A stretch of DNA of 52,741 nt from Deltaproteobacteria bacterium (GTDB lineage: Bacteria; Myxococcota_A; Polyangia; Polyangiales; Polyangiaceae): assembly GCA_003235365.1 (NCBI GenBank), contig QJWJ01000243.1:1-52741 (forward strand), in the 5' to 3' direction. Of the stretch, positions 44,341 to 52,741 are shown piece after piece. Within the stretch, counting starts at the first letter, position 1; each line of letters begins with the position of its first letter. A model generated the notes under the pieces. The model was not told the DNA's origin. It did no database searches and saw nothing but the letters and a program-made list of their open reading frames with translations. The translations under genes were made by a program, and so were the position numbers.

Positions 44341-45366
44341 ATGCCCGACCCCAAGCCCACGAGTGATCAGCCGAGCCCCCGAGCCGAGCAGCTCGCCCGC
44401 CTACGACGAGCGCTGCGCAGCACCATCGTCGGGCAAGACCAGGTCGTGAACGAAGTCGTGTGGGCGTTGCTGGCCGCCGGACACGTCCTGCTCGAGGGCG
44501 CACCCGGGCTGGGCAAGACGCTGCTCATCAAGACACTCGCGCGCTGCCTGCATCTGCAGTTCGCCCGCATCCAATTCACCCCAGATCTGATGCCCAGTGA
44601 CATCACTGGCAACGACGTGCTGTTGTTGGACGAACGCGGGAACTCGACGGGCCAGTTTCGCCTGCACAAGGGGCCGCTGTTCGCCCAGCTCGTGCTGGCC
44701 GACGAGATCAATCGAGCGTCACCGAAGACCCAAAGCGCATTGCTCGAAGCGATGCAGGAGAGTGCGGTCACCATCGCCGGCAAACGACACGAGCTGCAGC
44801 ATCCGTTCATGGTGTTCGCAACGGAAAACCCCATCGAGATGGAAGGCACGTATCCGCTCCCCGAAGCGCAACTGGACCGGTTCCTGTTCAAGACCCTGGT
44901 GCCTTCGCCAAACGAATCGGAGCTCGAGACGATCTTGGAGTTGACCACTGGCGCCCCGGTGCCGAGCCCCGGCGCGGCGCTGTCAGCAGACGAATTGCTC
45001 ACGCTGCAAGCAGATTGCCGGCGGGTCGCGGTTCCGAGAGCGGTGCTCAACTACGCCGCGCGGCTCACCGCGGCAACCAACCCTGATGCGGTTTCGGCTC
45101 CCGACTTGGTCAAACGATGCGTGCGTTTCGGTGCGGGAGTGCGCGGTGGCCAGGCACTGATCCTCGGAGCCAAGGCGCGCGCGCTGACCGAGGGACGACT
45201 CAACGCCGCGTTCGACGACGTCCGGGCCGTGCTCAAACCGGCGCTGCGCCATCGCTTGCTGCTCGGCTTCGAAGGCATCGCCGACGGCGTGTCCGGCGAC
45301 ACGATTCTCGACGAAGTGCTCAGCCGGGTCGCCGACGTTCCCCCAGAGGTCGCCCAGTACGCCTGA
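44341..45366 (+). CDS. MoxR-family AAA+ ATPase
   Basis: 341 residues. Walker A is GAPGLGKT (53-60), Walker B is LVLADE (117-122) followed by INRASPKTQSALLEAM, and sensor 1 lies in FMVFATENPIE. ATPase motifs are intact. The lid domain contains PEAQLDRFLFK and the later GASPRGGQA-like segment reads as GVRGGQALILGAKARAL. MoxR ATPases act as chaperones that load metal or assemble complexes with VWA proteins; here the VWA partner BatA is encoded downstream. Start at the ATG 44341, with the upstream frame lacking typical MoxR sequence. The next gene starts 13 bases beyond the stop. Confidence 0.95.
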   Translation: MPDPKPTSDQPSPRAEQLARLRRALRSTIVGQDQVVNEVVWALLAAGHVLLEGAPGLGKTLLIKTLARCLHLQFARIQFTPDLMPSDITGNDVLLLDERGNSTGQFRLHKGPLFAQLVLADEINRASPKTQSALLEAMQESAVTIAGKRHELQHPFMVFATENPIEMEGTYPLPEAQLDRFLFKTLVPSPNESELETILELTTGAPVPSPGAALSADELLTLQADCRRVAVPRAVLNYAARLTAATNPDAVSAPDLVKRCVRFGAGVRGGQALILGAKARALTEGRLNAAFDDVRAVLKPALRHRLLLGFEGIADGVSGDTILDEVLSRVADVPPEVAQYA

Positions 45367-45373
45367 GGAGGAG
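45366..45373 (+). promoter_or_regulatory. Strong ribosome-binding site AGGAGGAG deciding a TTG start
   Basis: AGGAGGAG begins in the last base of the moxR stop and lies six bases before the TTG at 45380. It supports that rare start codon over any downstream ATG. Confidence 0.7.
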
Positions 45374-45379
45374 ATCGGT

Positions 45380-47656
45380 TTGAGCGCGATCATCCCGCCC
45401 CGCGTCGCCCCACGCCTGCCGTCGAAGGCTCCGGGAGCGGCATCTCGGTCGGTCGTCGCAGCCAATCAGGCCGCCCGGGAAACTCACGGCGCGCAGGCCG
45501 GCCGCCACCGGAGCGCGAAGCGGTACGACGGCGCGCGCCAGCGAGTGAAGCGGGTCGTTGGACGGCTCGCGCGTGGCGCGGCGGTCGGGTGGGTGTTGGC
45601 ATGGGGCGAACCGAGCGCGGCGCTGGCAGAGACGCAACCGGCGACGCTCGGCGCCACGGCACCGCTGACCGTCCGTGTGAAACCGGTTCTCGGCGAGCAG
45701 GCCCCTTGCAGCAATGGCACGACGACTTACGCCGTCACGGTCGACAACTCGACAGACGCCGCAGTTTCGGCCCACGTTTACCTCACACCTGCCCGCGGCC
45801 TGTTTCGCGACCCACGTGTGGACGACGCGTTCAGTCTGGCGCCGCTGTGGTTACCTGCCAACGGGCGGGTCACGGTCGAAATGGTCGCGCACGGACCCGC
45901 GTCGACCGCCGTCGACGGCGTGATCCTCGACGGGAGCGGCAATCAGTTGGGTCGCGGGCAGGGCTACTCGTCGAGTCCCGGCAGCCCCCACGTGTTGTCC
46001 ATCTCCCGCAGCGCACGCGTGGCGAACCGACTGGAGGGTGTCGAGTTACCGCCGCTGAACCTCGAACGAAACGGCGACCAACCCGAACTACCCGCCCTCG
46101 CCCAACCCCAGGCCCCCGCCGCGGAACTGACGATTCGCGCCACGCGGCCCGAGCGCGACGTGGCCAGCGGCAGCCTGGTCGTACCCAGCAGCAGCGCGGG
46201 CTATGCGCCGACCACCCTCGTCATTGCCGACAGTGAACAACTCGTCGGTTTATCGGCGACGCAGCTTCACGCGCTGGCCGGTTGGGTGCTGCTCGGAGGT
46301 AATCTGGCAATCAATCCCACGCGTGAGGAAGACCTCCAACATCCGACGTTGGTGCGCTTACTCGGCGGGTCCACCCGACCAGCGCCACCACAACAGACCC
46401 AGCTGGACCCTCAACCGTTGCGCGTCGTGGACAAGCCGACGAGGAGTCAACCCCAACCGGTAACGAGCCTGCTGCAAGTCGAGGTCCCGGACGCGTTGCG
46501 CTCACAGCTGCGAGGCTTCGTCGGTGGGAACTTGCACCCCAGCCCTTGGGGCGCGTCGGCCAGCTACGGATTGGGCGAAGTCACCTTGCTGGGCTTCGAT
46601 TCGAACCTGCGCAGCATCCCGGGCGAGCCCTGGCTCGATCTGCAGTTGCTGGACCTCGTGGGTCACGGTTGGGACCGCCGCCGGCTCATCGCGATCCCCC
46701 ACGCTGCAGGCGAAACACGTGGGCTTCCCGGTTACTCGATCCGTGAGTTTCTCAAGCGCAACAGCCAACGCCATTGGGCCATTTCGGCCGCGGCCGTGTT
46801 GCTGATCGGCTACGCCGTGCTCGCCGGTCCCGTCAACTTCCGACGATCCTCGAGAAAGCGCGAACCGCTGACCGCTCTGCGCAACTTGCTGCTGCTATCC
46901 GTCGGCGCTCTGCTCGCGGTGTTGACCTTGGGCGCAGTGAGCCGTGGCACGAGCGATCGCGCCAGGCACCTGACGTTGCTCGATGCCGCCGCAGGGATGC
47001 CGGTCGCCGCCGCCACGCGCTTTCGCGCCATCCAAGCGTCGACCTTCGACGACGTCGTCGTCCGACAGACGGAGGCGGGCTCGAATCTGAGCGTGATGAA
47101 CGACGACGACGGCATGAACGGCGATCTGCTGCTGCAGGGCGACGAGATGCGCCTGCAGAACCTGCATGGCAAACCCTGGCAAACGCTGTACGTCCGGGAA
47201 GATTCGTTGGCGCCCGTGGGCCGCGGCGTGTCGCTGCTGCACCAACCCGATGGCACGTTGACTGCCACCAACCGCGTCGGACGCGATCTGACCGCCGTCT
47301 TGCTCAAGGATGCCGATGGTCGCTTGGCGTTCTTTCCCCACATCGCCGACGGGCAGTCGGTGACGTTTTCGAGCGGGCAACGCGTCGAGTACACCGAGGC
47401 GCGCGCCCCCAGCGGAGCCACTCCACTGCTGGTGCACCAATTCGACGTGATGATTGACGAGGTCGCCCCCGGCGCGGCACAGGCCTGGGACGCGATCGAA
47501 GACCTGCGACAAGGCGAGGCGGATTGGTGGCCGCAGGACGTTCCGGTCTTGTTGGCCCAAGTCGTCGGTGGTGAAGGGAACCTGCTCGACAGTGGGATCG
47601 AGGTCGACTCCGATCGTGTGATGCTGCGGGTGATGGGTTTCGGAGGCACGCCATGA
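45380..47656 (+). CDS. GldG/GATase-like envelope protein of the ABC cluster
   Basis: 758 residues from a TTG start. A basic N-terminus of about 60 residues precedes a membrane-insertion/signal-like helix (about 64-83, ending ALAE), so most of the chain is periplasmic. Residues about 280-420 hold a flavodoxin/glutamine-amidotransferase-like module (TTLVIADSEQLVGLSATQLH, LAGWVLLGGNLAI, SYGLGEVTLLGFDSN). Two membrane helices at about 465-485 and 500-520 flank a basic loop, and the C-terminal part is beta-rich. Such proteins accompany ABC-2 exporters and MoxR genes in Planctomycetes and myxobacteria. The stop overlaps the ABC ATPase start in ATGA. Confidence 0.75.
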   Translation: MSAIIPPRVAPRLPSKAPGAASRSVVAANQAARETHGAQAGRHRSAKRYDGARQRVKRVVGRLARGAAVGWVLAWGEPSAALAETQPATLGATAPLTVRVKPVLGEQAPCSNGTTTYAVTVDNSTDAAVSAHVYLTPARGLFRDPRVDDAFSLAPLWLPANGRVTVEMVAHGPASTAVDGVILDGSGNQLGRGQGYSSSPGSPHVLSISRSARVANRLEGVELPPLNLERNGDQPELPALAQPQAPAAELTIRATRPERDVASGSLVVPSSSAGYAPTTLVIADSEQLVGLSATQLHALAGWVLLGGNLAINPTREEDLQHPTLVRLLGGSTRPAPPQQTQLDPQPLRVVDKPTRSQPQPVTSLLQVEVPDALRSQLRGFVGGNLHPSPWGASASYGLGEVTLLGFDSNLRSIPGEPWLDLQLLDLVGHGWDRRRLIAIPHAAGETRGLPGYSIREFLKRNSQRHWAISAAAVLLIGYAVLAGPVNFRRSSRKREPLTALRNLLLLSVGALLAVLTLGAVSRGTSDRARHLTLLDAAAGMPVAAATRFRAIQASTFDDVVVRQTEAGSNLSVMNDDDGMNGDLLLQGDEMRLQNLHGKPWQTLYVREDSLAPVGRGVSLLHQPDGTLTATNRVGRDLTAVLLKDADGRLAFFPHIADGQSVTFSSGQRVEYTEARAPSGATPLLVHQFDVMIDEVAPGAAQAWDAIEDLRQGEADWWPQDVPVLLAQVVGGEGNLLDSGIEVDSDRVMLRVMGFGGTP

Positions 47657-48768
47657 GCACGCCGGCCATTCGCATCGCGCACCTGAACCAGGGCTACGGC
47701 GCCTCGACGGTGATCCACGACCTGAACTTGGAAATCCCCGAGGGAGAGATCTTCGGGTTCATCGGCCCAAACGGAGCCGGCAAGACGACGACCATCCGCA
47801 CACTCGCCACGTTGATGCCACCTCGCGAAGGCACGGTGGAGGTTTTCGGGATCGACGTCGATCTGGAGCCAGAACGCGTACGGCGTTGCATCGGCTACAT
47901 GTCCGATCACGCAGGCGTCTACGACCGCCTGACGGTGCTGGAGTACCTCGAGTTTTTCGCCGAGGCCAATCGAGTCGACAACGCGCGGGCGGTCACCACC
48001 GCCGTGCTCGAACTCGTCGGGCTCGAGTCGATGACCGACAAGCTGTTGTCGACCTTGAGCAAGGGGTTGCGCCAGCGCCTGCAATTCGCCCGGGTCCTGT
48101 TGCACGATCCCAAACTGTTGATCCTCGACGAGCCAGCAAGTGATCTGGATCCCCGCGCGCGAATCGAGATCCGCGACCTCCTGCTCGAGCTACGCGATCT
48201 CGGCAAGACGATCTTCCTTTCGAGCCACATACTGAGCGAGCTCAGCGACGTGTGTACCTCCGTCGGCATCATCGACGGAGGTCGTTTGGTCGCGAGCGGA
48301 CCAATTGGGACGCTGAGCAACGATGTTCGCCTGGGGCCGCTGCCGCCCGTCGGGCAAAGCGACCAGACGCCGTCCGGGGTGACCGGCAGCGAGCTGCCAC
48401 GCCCTCCCGCAAAGATCCCAGCGGTCTCTGAAGCGCTGAGCCCGCTGACCCCGACGACCGCGCCGGGTTGTATCGAGTTGACGCCCGCTGGCGTGAGCGT
48501 TCCGTCGCGAGCCCAGCGCCGTCTCAAACTGCGCGTGCTCGGCGGAACCGACGAGTTGAAGCGACTGCTCGCGGCCTGCCCGCCAATCCGCCACGTCGAG
48601 TCGGACGATGGATCGCAGGTCGTCGTCCGCTACGTGGGTGACGAGCAGTTCATCGCCGAGCTGGTGCGCTATCTCGTCAGTCACGGAGTATCCATCGTCG
48701 CCATCGAACCCGAGCGCAATCGACTCGAGCAGGTGTTCCTGGAAGTGACGAAAGGCACCGTGTCGTGA
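47653..48768 (+). CDS. ABC-2 exporter ATP-binding protein (GldA-like)
   Basis: 371 residues. GPNGAGKT at 38-45 is Walker A, LSKGLRQR at about 135 is the signature, LLILDEP begins at 155, and ILSELSDVC holds the switch His region. After about residue 225 a long insert of roughly 60 residues (Pro/Ser/Thr-rich) is followed by a second compact module (KLRVLGGTDELKRLLAACPP), a tail found in gliding-type and drug ABC-2 ATPases. It starts inside the GldG-like stop (ATGA) and ends overlapping the permease (GTGA), so stoichiometric expression with both is likely. Confidence 0.92.
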   Translation: MSTPAIRIAHLNQGYGASTVIHDLNLEIPEGEIFGFIGPNGAGKTTTIRTLATLMPPREGTVEVFGIDVDLEPERVRRCIGYMSDHAGVYDRLTVLEYLEFFAEANRVDNARAVTTAVLELVGLESMTDKLLSTLSKGLRQRLQFARVLLHDPKLLILDEPASDLDPRARIEIRDLLLELRDLGKTIFLSSHILSELSDVCTSVGIIDGGRLVASGPIGTLSNDVRLGPLPPVGQSDQTPSGVTGSELPRPPAKIPAVSEALSPLTPTTAPGCIELTPAGVSVPSRAQRRLKLRVLGGTDELKRLLAACPPIRHVESDDGSQVVVRYVGDEQFIAELVRYLVSHGVSIVAIEPERNRLEQVFLEVTKGTVS

Positions 48769-50381
48769 GCCTCGACGCACCCACCGCCGAAACGCTGCCG
48801 ACCGGTCCTCAGTCGAGCCGCAAGCCCTCGTGGCCCCCCGTGGTCAACCCGGTTTGGCGGCGCGAACTGCTTCAGGCATCGCGCCTGACACGCACCCCAT
48901 ACGTGTTGATGACCACGACCATCGTGCTGACGGTGATCACTTGCACCGTCGGTGGCGTGGCCAGCGCGAGCTTGGAGCCGAGCGAGCTCGGATCGGTCCT
49001 GTATCACGTGTTTTTCTCGCTGTGCTTCGCGGTAATCGCCTGGGTGGGTCCCGGTGTGGGCACCTCGGTCATCACCAGCGAGCACACCAATCACACCTGG
49101 GAGGCGCTGCGTTTGGCGAGCCTGTCGGCACGTCAGCTCGCGCGGGGCAAGTTCCTCGCCGCGGCGACATACCTGGTGACCTACCTGGTGATGCTCGCAC
49201 CGATTGGCGCCGTGCCGTTCGTGGCGGGTGGGGTGACTGCCGCTGAGGTGATCCTGGCCTTCGTGGCACTCGCGGTGTTTGCGATCCTCGCCGTCGGGTT
49301 CGGAGTCGCCGTGGGTTCGAGTTTGCAGCGGGCCGCGCCAGCGATGTTGGTGAGCATCCTGACGTCCGTCTCGGTTTCGCTCGCCTGCTTCTTCGGTTTG
49401 GGCGTGGGCGGTTCGCTACTCGCCAGTCAGGCGTGGCCATCGGTCGTCGGTGGCGCGCCGGTATGGCTGCCCCCGGCCTGGTGCCGGGCCCCGGCGGACT
49501 GGACCTACCTGACGACGCTGGTCTTCGGCCCGCTCACGTTGGCGGTGTCGTTGGGTTCGTTCTTCTACCAAGTGACGGTCACCAATCTCAGCGACGCGGG
49601 TGACAATCGGCTCGAAGGGCTCAAGCGCTGGACGTTGTGGTGTTTCGTCCCGTTGACGGCAGTGATGATGATCCCGCGGGTTTGGGTGACCACGAAGCAC
49701 CAGTACTGGCTGTGTTATGCCGGAGCGATGGCCGGCGCAGGGTTGCTTGCCGGGGTGTTGTTGCTGGTGATGACTGCCGACCCTTTCGAACCGTCGCGAC
49801 GCTTGCAGAGACGACTGGCCCAGTCGGACGCCGGGATCCTGGCACGAGTGCTGGCGCCCAACCTTCCGCGGACCTGCACCGGCTTGCTGCTGTTGTGCTG
49901 CACCACACTGGCGATTCTGTTCGCCGGCGGCAGCGCCGAAGAGCTCGCCCTGGCCCGCGCGCTCGGCACCACGTCCGCGCCCGCGCGCATCCTGGGGCTC
50001 GGCTGCGTGGCGTTGACCATCACCGGCTGCCTCGTCTTTCAAAGTGGCCTCGTCATCGCCTTGCGCTCGCGCAGCCAGGCGACGCTGCGCCCGAGGATCA
50101 CGTCGCTCGTCACCGGCATCATCCTCACCACCGGCCCCTGGCTGGCACTGGGCATCGCTGGCCTCGTCAACGGCAAACTCGTCCCACACCTGTGGCTGGC
50201 GATGCCATCGCCGCTGTACAGCCTGGTGCTCTTCGAGCGCCTATTGAATGGGAACGGCGAATACCTGGTGGAACTGGTGCTCTGGTGCACGTCGGTCGGC
50301 TCGTACATCGGCGTGGGAACCCTGCTGTGGGTGCTGGGAGTACGGCGCGTGAAGCGTCAGCGCGGAGGTGCCGCCGCGTGA
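48765..50381 (+). CDS. ABC-2 type permease (GldF-like, double-length)
   Basis: 538 residues from a GTG start. About ten to twelve hydrophobic helices are seen. The first half carries the pattern of an ABC-2 permease: VNPVWRRELLQASRLTRTPY, then the helix after SLEPSELGSVLYHVFFSL and GPGVGTSVITSEHTNHTWEALRLA. The latter (EhTNhTWE) is the usual ABC-2 conserved coupling region. The second half extends it by about 250 residues of further helices, longer than GldF. It forms the membrane channel for the ATPase encoded just upstream. The start overlaps the ATPase stop; the end overlaps the DUF58 start, GTGA in both cases. Confidence 0.88.
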   Translation: MSLDAPTAETLPTGPQSSRKPSWPPVVNPVWRRELLQASRLTRTPYVLMTTTIVLTVITCTVGGVASASLEPSELGSVLYHVFFSLCFAVIAWVGPGVGTSVITSEHTNHTWEALRLASLSARQLARGKFLAAATYLVTYLVMLAPIGAVPFVAGGVTAAEVILAFVALAVFAILAVGFGVAVGSSLQRAAPAMLVSILTSVSVSLACFFGLGVGGSLLASQAWPSVVGGAPVWLPPAWCRAPADWTYLTTLVFGPLTLAVSLGSFFYQVTVTNLSDAGDNRLEGLKRWTLWCFVPLTAVMMIPRVWVTTKHQYWLCYAGAMAGAGLLAGVLLLVMTADPFEPSRRLQRRLAQSDAGILARVLAPNLPRTCTGLLLLCCTTLAILFAGGSAEELALARALGTTSAPARILGLGCVALTITGCLVFQSGLVIALRSRSQATLRPRITSLVTGIILTTGPWLALGIAGLVNGKLVPHLWLAMPSPLYSLVLFERLLNGNGEYLVELVLWCTSVGSYIGVGTLLWVLGVRRVKRQRGGAAA

Positions 50382-51259
50382 CACTGCTCAGCCCCCAGGA
50401 ACTTCGACAGCTCGACGCCCTCGGTCGCCAATTGCGCGGGGGGCGCTGGGGAAACCAACTGGGTGCGCACCCATCGCGCGCGGTGGGTGGTGTGCAAGAC
50501 TTCGCCGATCGTCGCAGGTACACGGCGGGCGACGATCTGCGACGTATCGACTGGTACGCTTACGCCCGCGGAGGCCACCCGGTCGTGCGGCGGTTCCACG
50601 CCGAACGCAGTGCGCGCCTCGAATTGTTGCTCGACTGTTCGGCGTCGACGGGCCTCGGCTCTCCTCCCAAGTCCACGGCGCTGCGCCGGTTGTGCGCGGC
50701 CGTAGGCTACGTTTGGCTGGTGGCAGGGCTGCGTGTGCAACTGGTTTGGCCCGATCCGGATCGGGACGGTCACTTGTCGTTCGGCAACGAGCATCGCGGC
50801 GAGCGTGCCGCCCGACACCTGTTCGACGAGATTGCTCGTCCGGCAATCGGCGGCAAGACGCATCTATCCGAGTGGTTGGCGCGACTGGGGCGGGTGCGTA
50901 CGACGACGAACAGCATCGCCGTGTTCAGCGACTTTCAGCTCGATGGCGTGTTCCCTCGCGCTCTGGAAGCCCTGGCACACCGACGCAGCGTGGCGCTGGT
51001 GCAAGTGCTCGCCCCGGAGGAACTGTCTCCGCGGCTGCGGGGCGAAGTCAAACTGCGCATGGTCGAAAACGACGAAGAGTTGGAAATGACAATCGACCGC
51101 GGTCACCTCGAGGTCTATCACCACAACCTGCGGCAGTGGTTCGAGTCATTGGCGCAGTGGGCGCGGCGCAACGGCCAAACCTACGTGCGCTCGAGCTCGG
51201 ATGCGGCCATCACCCCCGCCGTGAGCCGACTGGTGAACGGACAGGTCGACGCATCATGA
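50378..51259 (+). CDS. DUF58 domain protein (degenerate VWA)
   Basis: 293 residues from a GTG overlapping the permease stop. DFADRRRYTAGDDLRRIDW (41-59) is the DUF58 signature, followed by ARGGHPVVRRFHAE. DCSAS at 86-90 gives a DxSxS MIDAS-like metal site, and the later SIAVFSDFQLDGVF is typical of the fold. DUF58 proteins regularly lie between moxR and batA, and are thought to cooperate with the MoxR ATPase at the membrane. It is cytoplasmic. The stop overlaps the next start in ATGA. Confidence 0.92.
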   Translation: MTLLSPQELRQLDALGRQLRGGRWGNQLGAHPSRAVGGVQDFADRRRYTAGDDLRRIDWYAYARGGHPVVRRFHAERSARLELLLDCSASTGLGSPPKSTALRRLCAAVGYVWLVAGLRVQLVWPDPDRDGHLSFGNEHRGERAARHLFDEIARPAIGGKTHLSEWLARLGRVRTTTNSIAVFSDFQLDGVFPRALEALAHRRSVALVQVLAPEELSPRLRGEVKLRMVENDEELEMTIDRGHLEVYHHNLRQWFESLAQWARRNGQTYVRSSSDAAITPAVSRLVNGQVDAS

Positions 51260-51942
51260 ACGACGAGCTGATTGACGAAACCCTGCGGCTTTATCGACGC
51301 TATCAACACGAGATCGTCGAGGGGCTCAACTTGTGTCCGTGGGCGAAGCGCGCGCGACTGGACGGCAAGGTCCAACCGCGCGTCAGCCTGTCGCAAACGA
51401 CGGACCCCGCCCCGGTCCTGGCAGCCATCGACGACTGGACGGCAAATGCGAACATCGACATTGGCTTGTTGATCTTTCCGCGACTGCAGGTCTCTCGCAA
51501 GCAGTTCGAACACTTTGCAACCGATGCCATGGAGGCCGACGCCAAACGCCACACCCTGCGCAGCCCGCAGTTCGTCATCGCGGCTTTCCATCCCGACGCT
51601 CCGCTGCTCACCGACAGCGCCGAGCGGCTGATCCCATTCTTGCGACGCACTCCCGATCCCACCTTGCAGATCGTGCGCGTCAGTGCACTCGAACGCGTTC
51701 GCCAGGGTGAAACCACCGGAACTCGATTCGTCGATCTCAGCACGCTGGATCTGTCGAAGTTGCCGGTTTCCCCTGCCGTCTCACTGCGCGACCGTGTCTC
51801 GGCGAGCAACCTGCGAACGGCGGAACAACTGGGTGAACGAGCGTTGCTCGAAGCCTACGAGCGGATCGCGCGCGACCACCGCGAAACACGCAAACGACTG
51901 GCGCAATCCGACGATTCGGAAACGCACGATGCACCTGACTGA
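51256..51942 (+). CDS. DUF1415 family protein
   Basis: 228 residues, recognised as DUF1415 by the early GLNLCPWAKRARLDGKVQPR and the segments DIGLLIFPRL, FVIAAFHPDAPLLTDSAERL and FLRRTPDPTLQIVRVSALE. It is a soluble protein with no known activity. Such genes are usually found singly, so its position inside a MoxR/ABC cluster is unusual. The ATG overlaps the DUF58 stop by four bases, and the stop lies 14 bases inside the BatA-like gene, so it is translated with them. Confidence 0.9.
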   Translation: MNDELIDETLRLYRRYQHEIVEGLNLCPWAKRARLDGKVQPRVSLSQTTDPAPVLAAIDDWTANANIDIGLLIFPRLQVSRKQFEHFATDAMEADAKRHTLRSPQFVIAAFHPDAPLLTDSAERLIPFLRRTPDPTLQIVRVSALERVRQGETTGTRFVDLSTLDLSKLPVSPAVSLRDRVSASNLRTAEQLGERALLEAYERIARDHRETRKRLAQSDDSETHDAPD

Positions 51943-52741
51943 GCCGCGGGGGCTGCTGCTGTTGGGGCTGCTGCTCCCGCTGGTGCTGCTCTACCTGCTG
52001 CGGCCGCGGCCTGTGACGCTCGAGGTCGGTGCGCTGTGGCTGTGGAAAGACTCGTCGCGGACCGTCCGCGCGCCCCGCCCCTCCAAGCGCTTCTGGAATC
52101 AGCGCTCGTTTTGGCTTCAGGCCAGCGCGCTGGCCGCCCTGGCACTCGCCGCCACAGGCCCGAGAAGTCAGACCCTGAGCTTGTCGCGCCACGTGGCAGT
52201 CGTGATCGACACCAGCGCGTCGATGCAGACTCGTGAACCTGACGGTCGCACTCGACTGCAGCAAGCGCGCCAGGCCGCCACCGATCTCGTGGGCAACCTG
52301 CACCCCGACGCAGACGTTCTGTTGATCGGCGCGGGCCAATCGCCAATGGTGTTGCTGCCCTTCGAACGAGACCGACGCCGCATTCGGGCGCGTCTCGAAG
52401 CGCTGACGCCGTTGGACGTACGAGGGGAACTGCACGCAGCCATCACCCTGGCGAACGAGAAGCTCGCCCAACAACCGGGCGGGGGCGAGTTGATATTGAT
52501 CACGGACGGTGTCCTCGCCGATCGAGTTCCGCCGCAGCTGCCTGCGGGAACGTCACGGCTGATTCGCGTCGGCAGCGCGGCGCCAAACGTCGCAATCACC
52601 CGTATCGACGTCAGAAGTGAACCCGCCTCCGGTAACCAACCCGAAACGTCGACCCCGACGACTGTCTTCGCGTCGGTCAAGAACTTCGGGGACTCACCGA
52701 GGCAGCTGTTCGTCACCCTGCGACAGCGCAACGTGCGCGAC
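51929..52741 (+). CDS. BatA-like VWA membrane protein (3' end outside window)
   Basis: 271 codons are present and the frame is open at the right edge. The N-terminal helix (about 8-25, LLLLGLLLPLVLLYLL) and second helix (about 62-77) with the RPRPVTLEVGALWLW block match the aerotolerance-regulator N-terminal domain. The VWA domain has DTSAS at 94-98 as MIDAS, and LILITDGV as the next strand. Domain III and further membrane helices should follow beyond the window. BatA-type proteins act with MoxR and DUF58 in periplasmic stress or envelope assembly. It overlaps DUF1415 by 14 bases and is the last visible gene of the cluster. Confidence 0.9.
   Translation, partial: MHLTEPRGLLLLGLLLPLVLLYLLRPRPVTLEVGALWLWKDSSRTVRAPRPSKRFWNQRSFWLQASALAALALAATGPRSQTLSLSRHVAVVIDTSASMQTREPDGRTRLQQARQAATDLVGNLHPDADVLLIGAGQSPMVLLPFERDRRRIRARLEALTPLDVRGELHAAITLANEKLAQQPGGGELILITDGVLADRVPPQLPAGTSRLIRVGSAAPNVAITRIDVRSEPASGNQPETSTPTTVFASVKNFGDSPRQLFVTLRQRNVRD

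Overview
The window looks like a chromosomal segment of a high-GC myxobacterium-type organism (Myxococcota, probably Polyangia). This is inferred from gene content, not from a marker search. The supports are a very long Ala/Pro-rich linker in IF-2, a membrane-anchored Hanks-type Ser/Thr kinase, many lipoproteins with Asp/Ala/Gly-rich or Cys-rich tails, outer-membrane barrel-like proteins, and a lone type III secretion export gate. I see no tRNA, rRNA, insertion sequence, prophage or CRISPR array, and base composition seems even throughout. The 43 protein genes listed cover most of the sequence; both end genes run off the window.

Layout. 1-3330: a truncated outer-membrane/regulatory-repeat protein (-) and an ABC ATPase without a permease (+). 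3338-11738 (-): a translation/transcription-factor operon read rimP, nusA, ylxR-L7Ae, infB, ylxP (DUF503), rbfA, then a polysaccharide flippase. Most junctions overlap by a few bases. A strong intrinsic terminator (11883-11911) lies in the rimP leader and a weaker hairpin-U element lies between nusA and ylxR. 12139-13418: a divergent DUF1285-like gene and a SAM methyltransferase. 13541-18765 (-): a TPR/coiled-coil membrane protein, a Ser/Thr kinase and a large protein of unknown function. 18993-20944 (+): an HD phosphohydrolase coupled to a small barrel-like protein. 21010-24914: a DUF482 acyltransferase, a dicarboxylate symporter and a Ca2+/cation antiporter. 24999-27145 (+): an M48 lipoprotein protease and an orphan SctU/FlhB. 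27207-31429 (-): PspA with a partner carrying RRLSxPPPKPS repeats, and dihydrolipoamide dehydrogenase. 31539-36485: a HEAT-repeat protein, a VTT/DedA membrane protein and three exported proteins. 36539-38762 (+): a lipase-like hydrolase and a branched-chain aminotransferase. 38838-42021 (-): a PDZ lipoprotein and a panB-panC-tmk operon.

The most striking region is 42486 to the right edge (+). Eight tightly packed genes read: DUF4175-like membrane protein, MoxR AAA+ ATPase, a GldG-like periplasmic/membrane protein, ABC ATPase, ABC permease, DUF58, DUF1415, and a BatA-like von Willebrand A membrane protein (cut by the window). Five junctions overlap by 4 or 14 bases. The cluster joins a MoxR/DUF58/VWA chaperone-like module to an ABC-2 exporter in one transcription unit. 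I infer a cell-envelope machine in which the ATPase and MIDAS proteins act with the exporter, but the substrate cannot be read from sequence.

Starts were chosen from Shine-Dalgarno matches, coupling overlaps and family lengths. Where these conflict, the entry says so.
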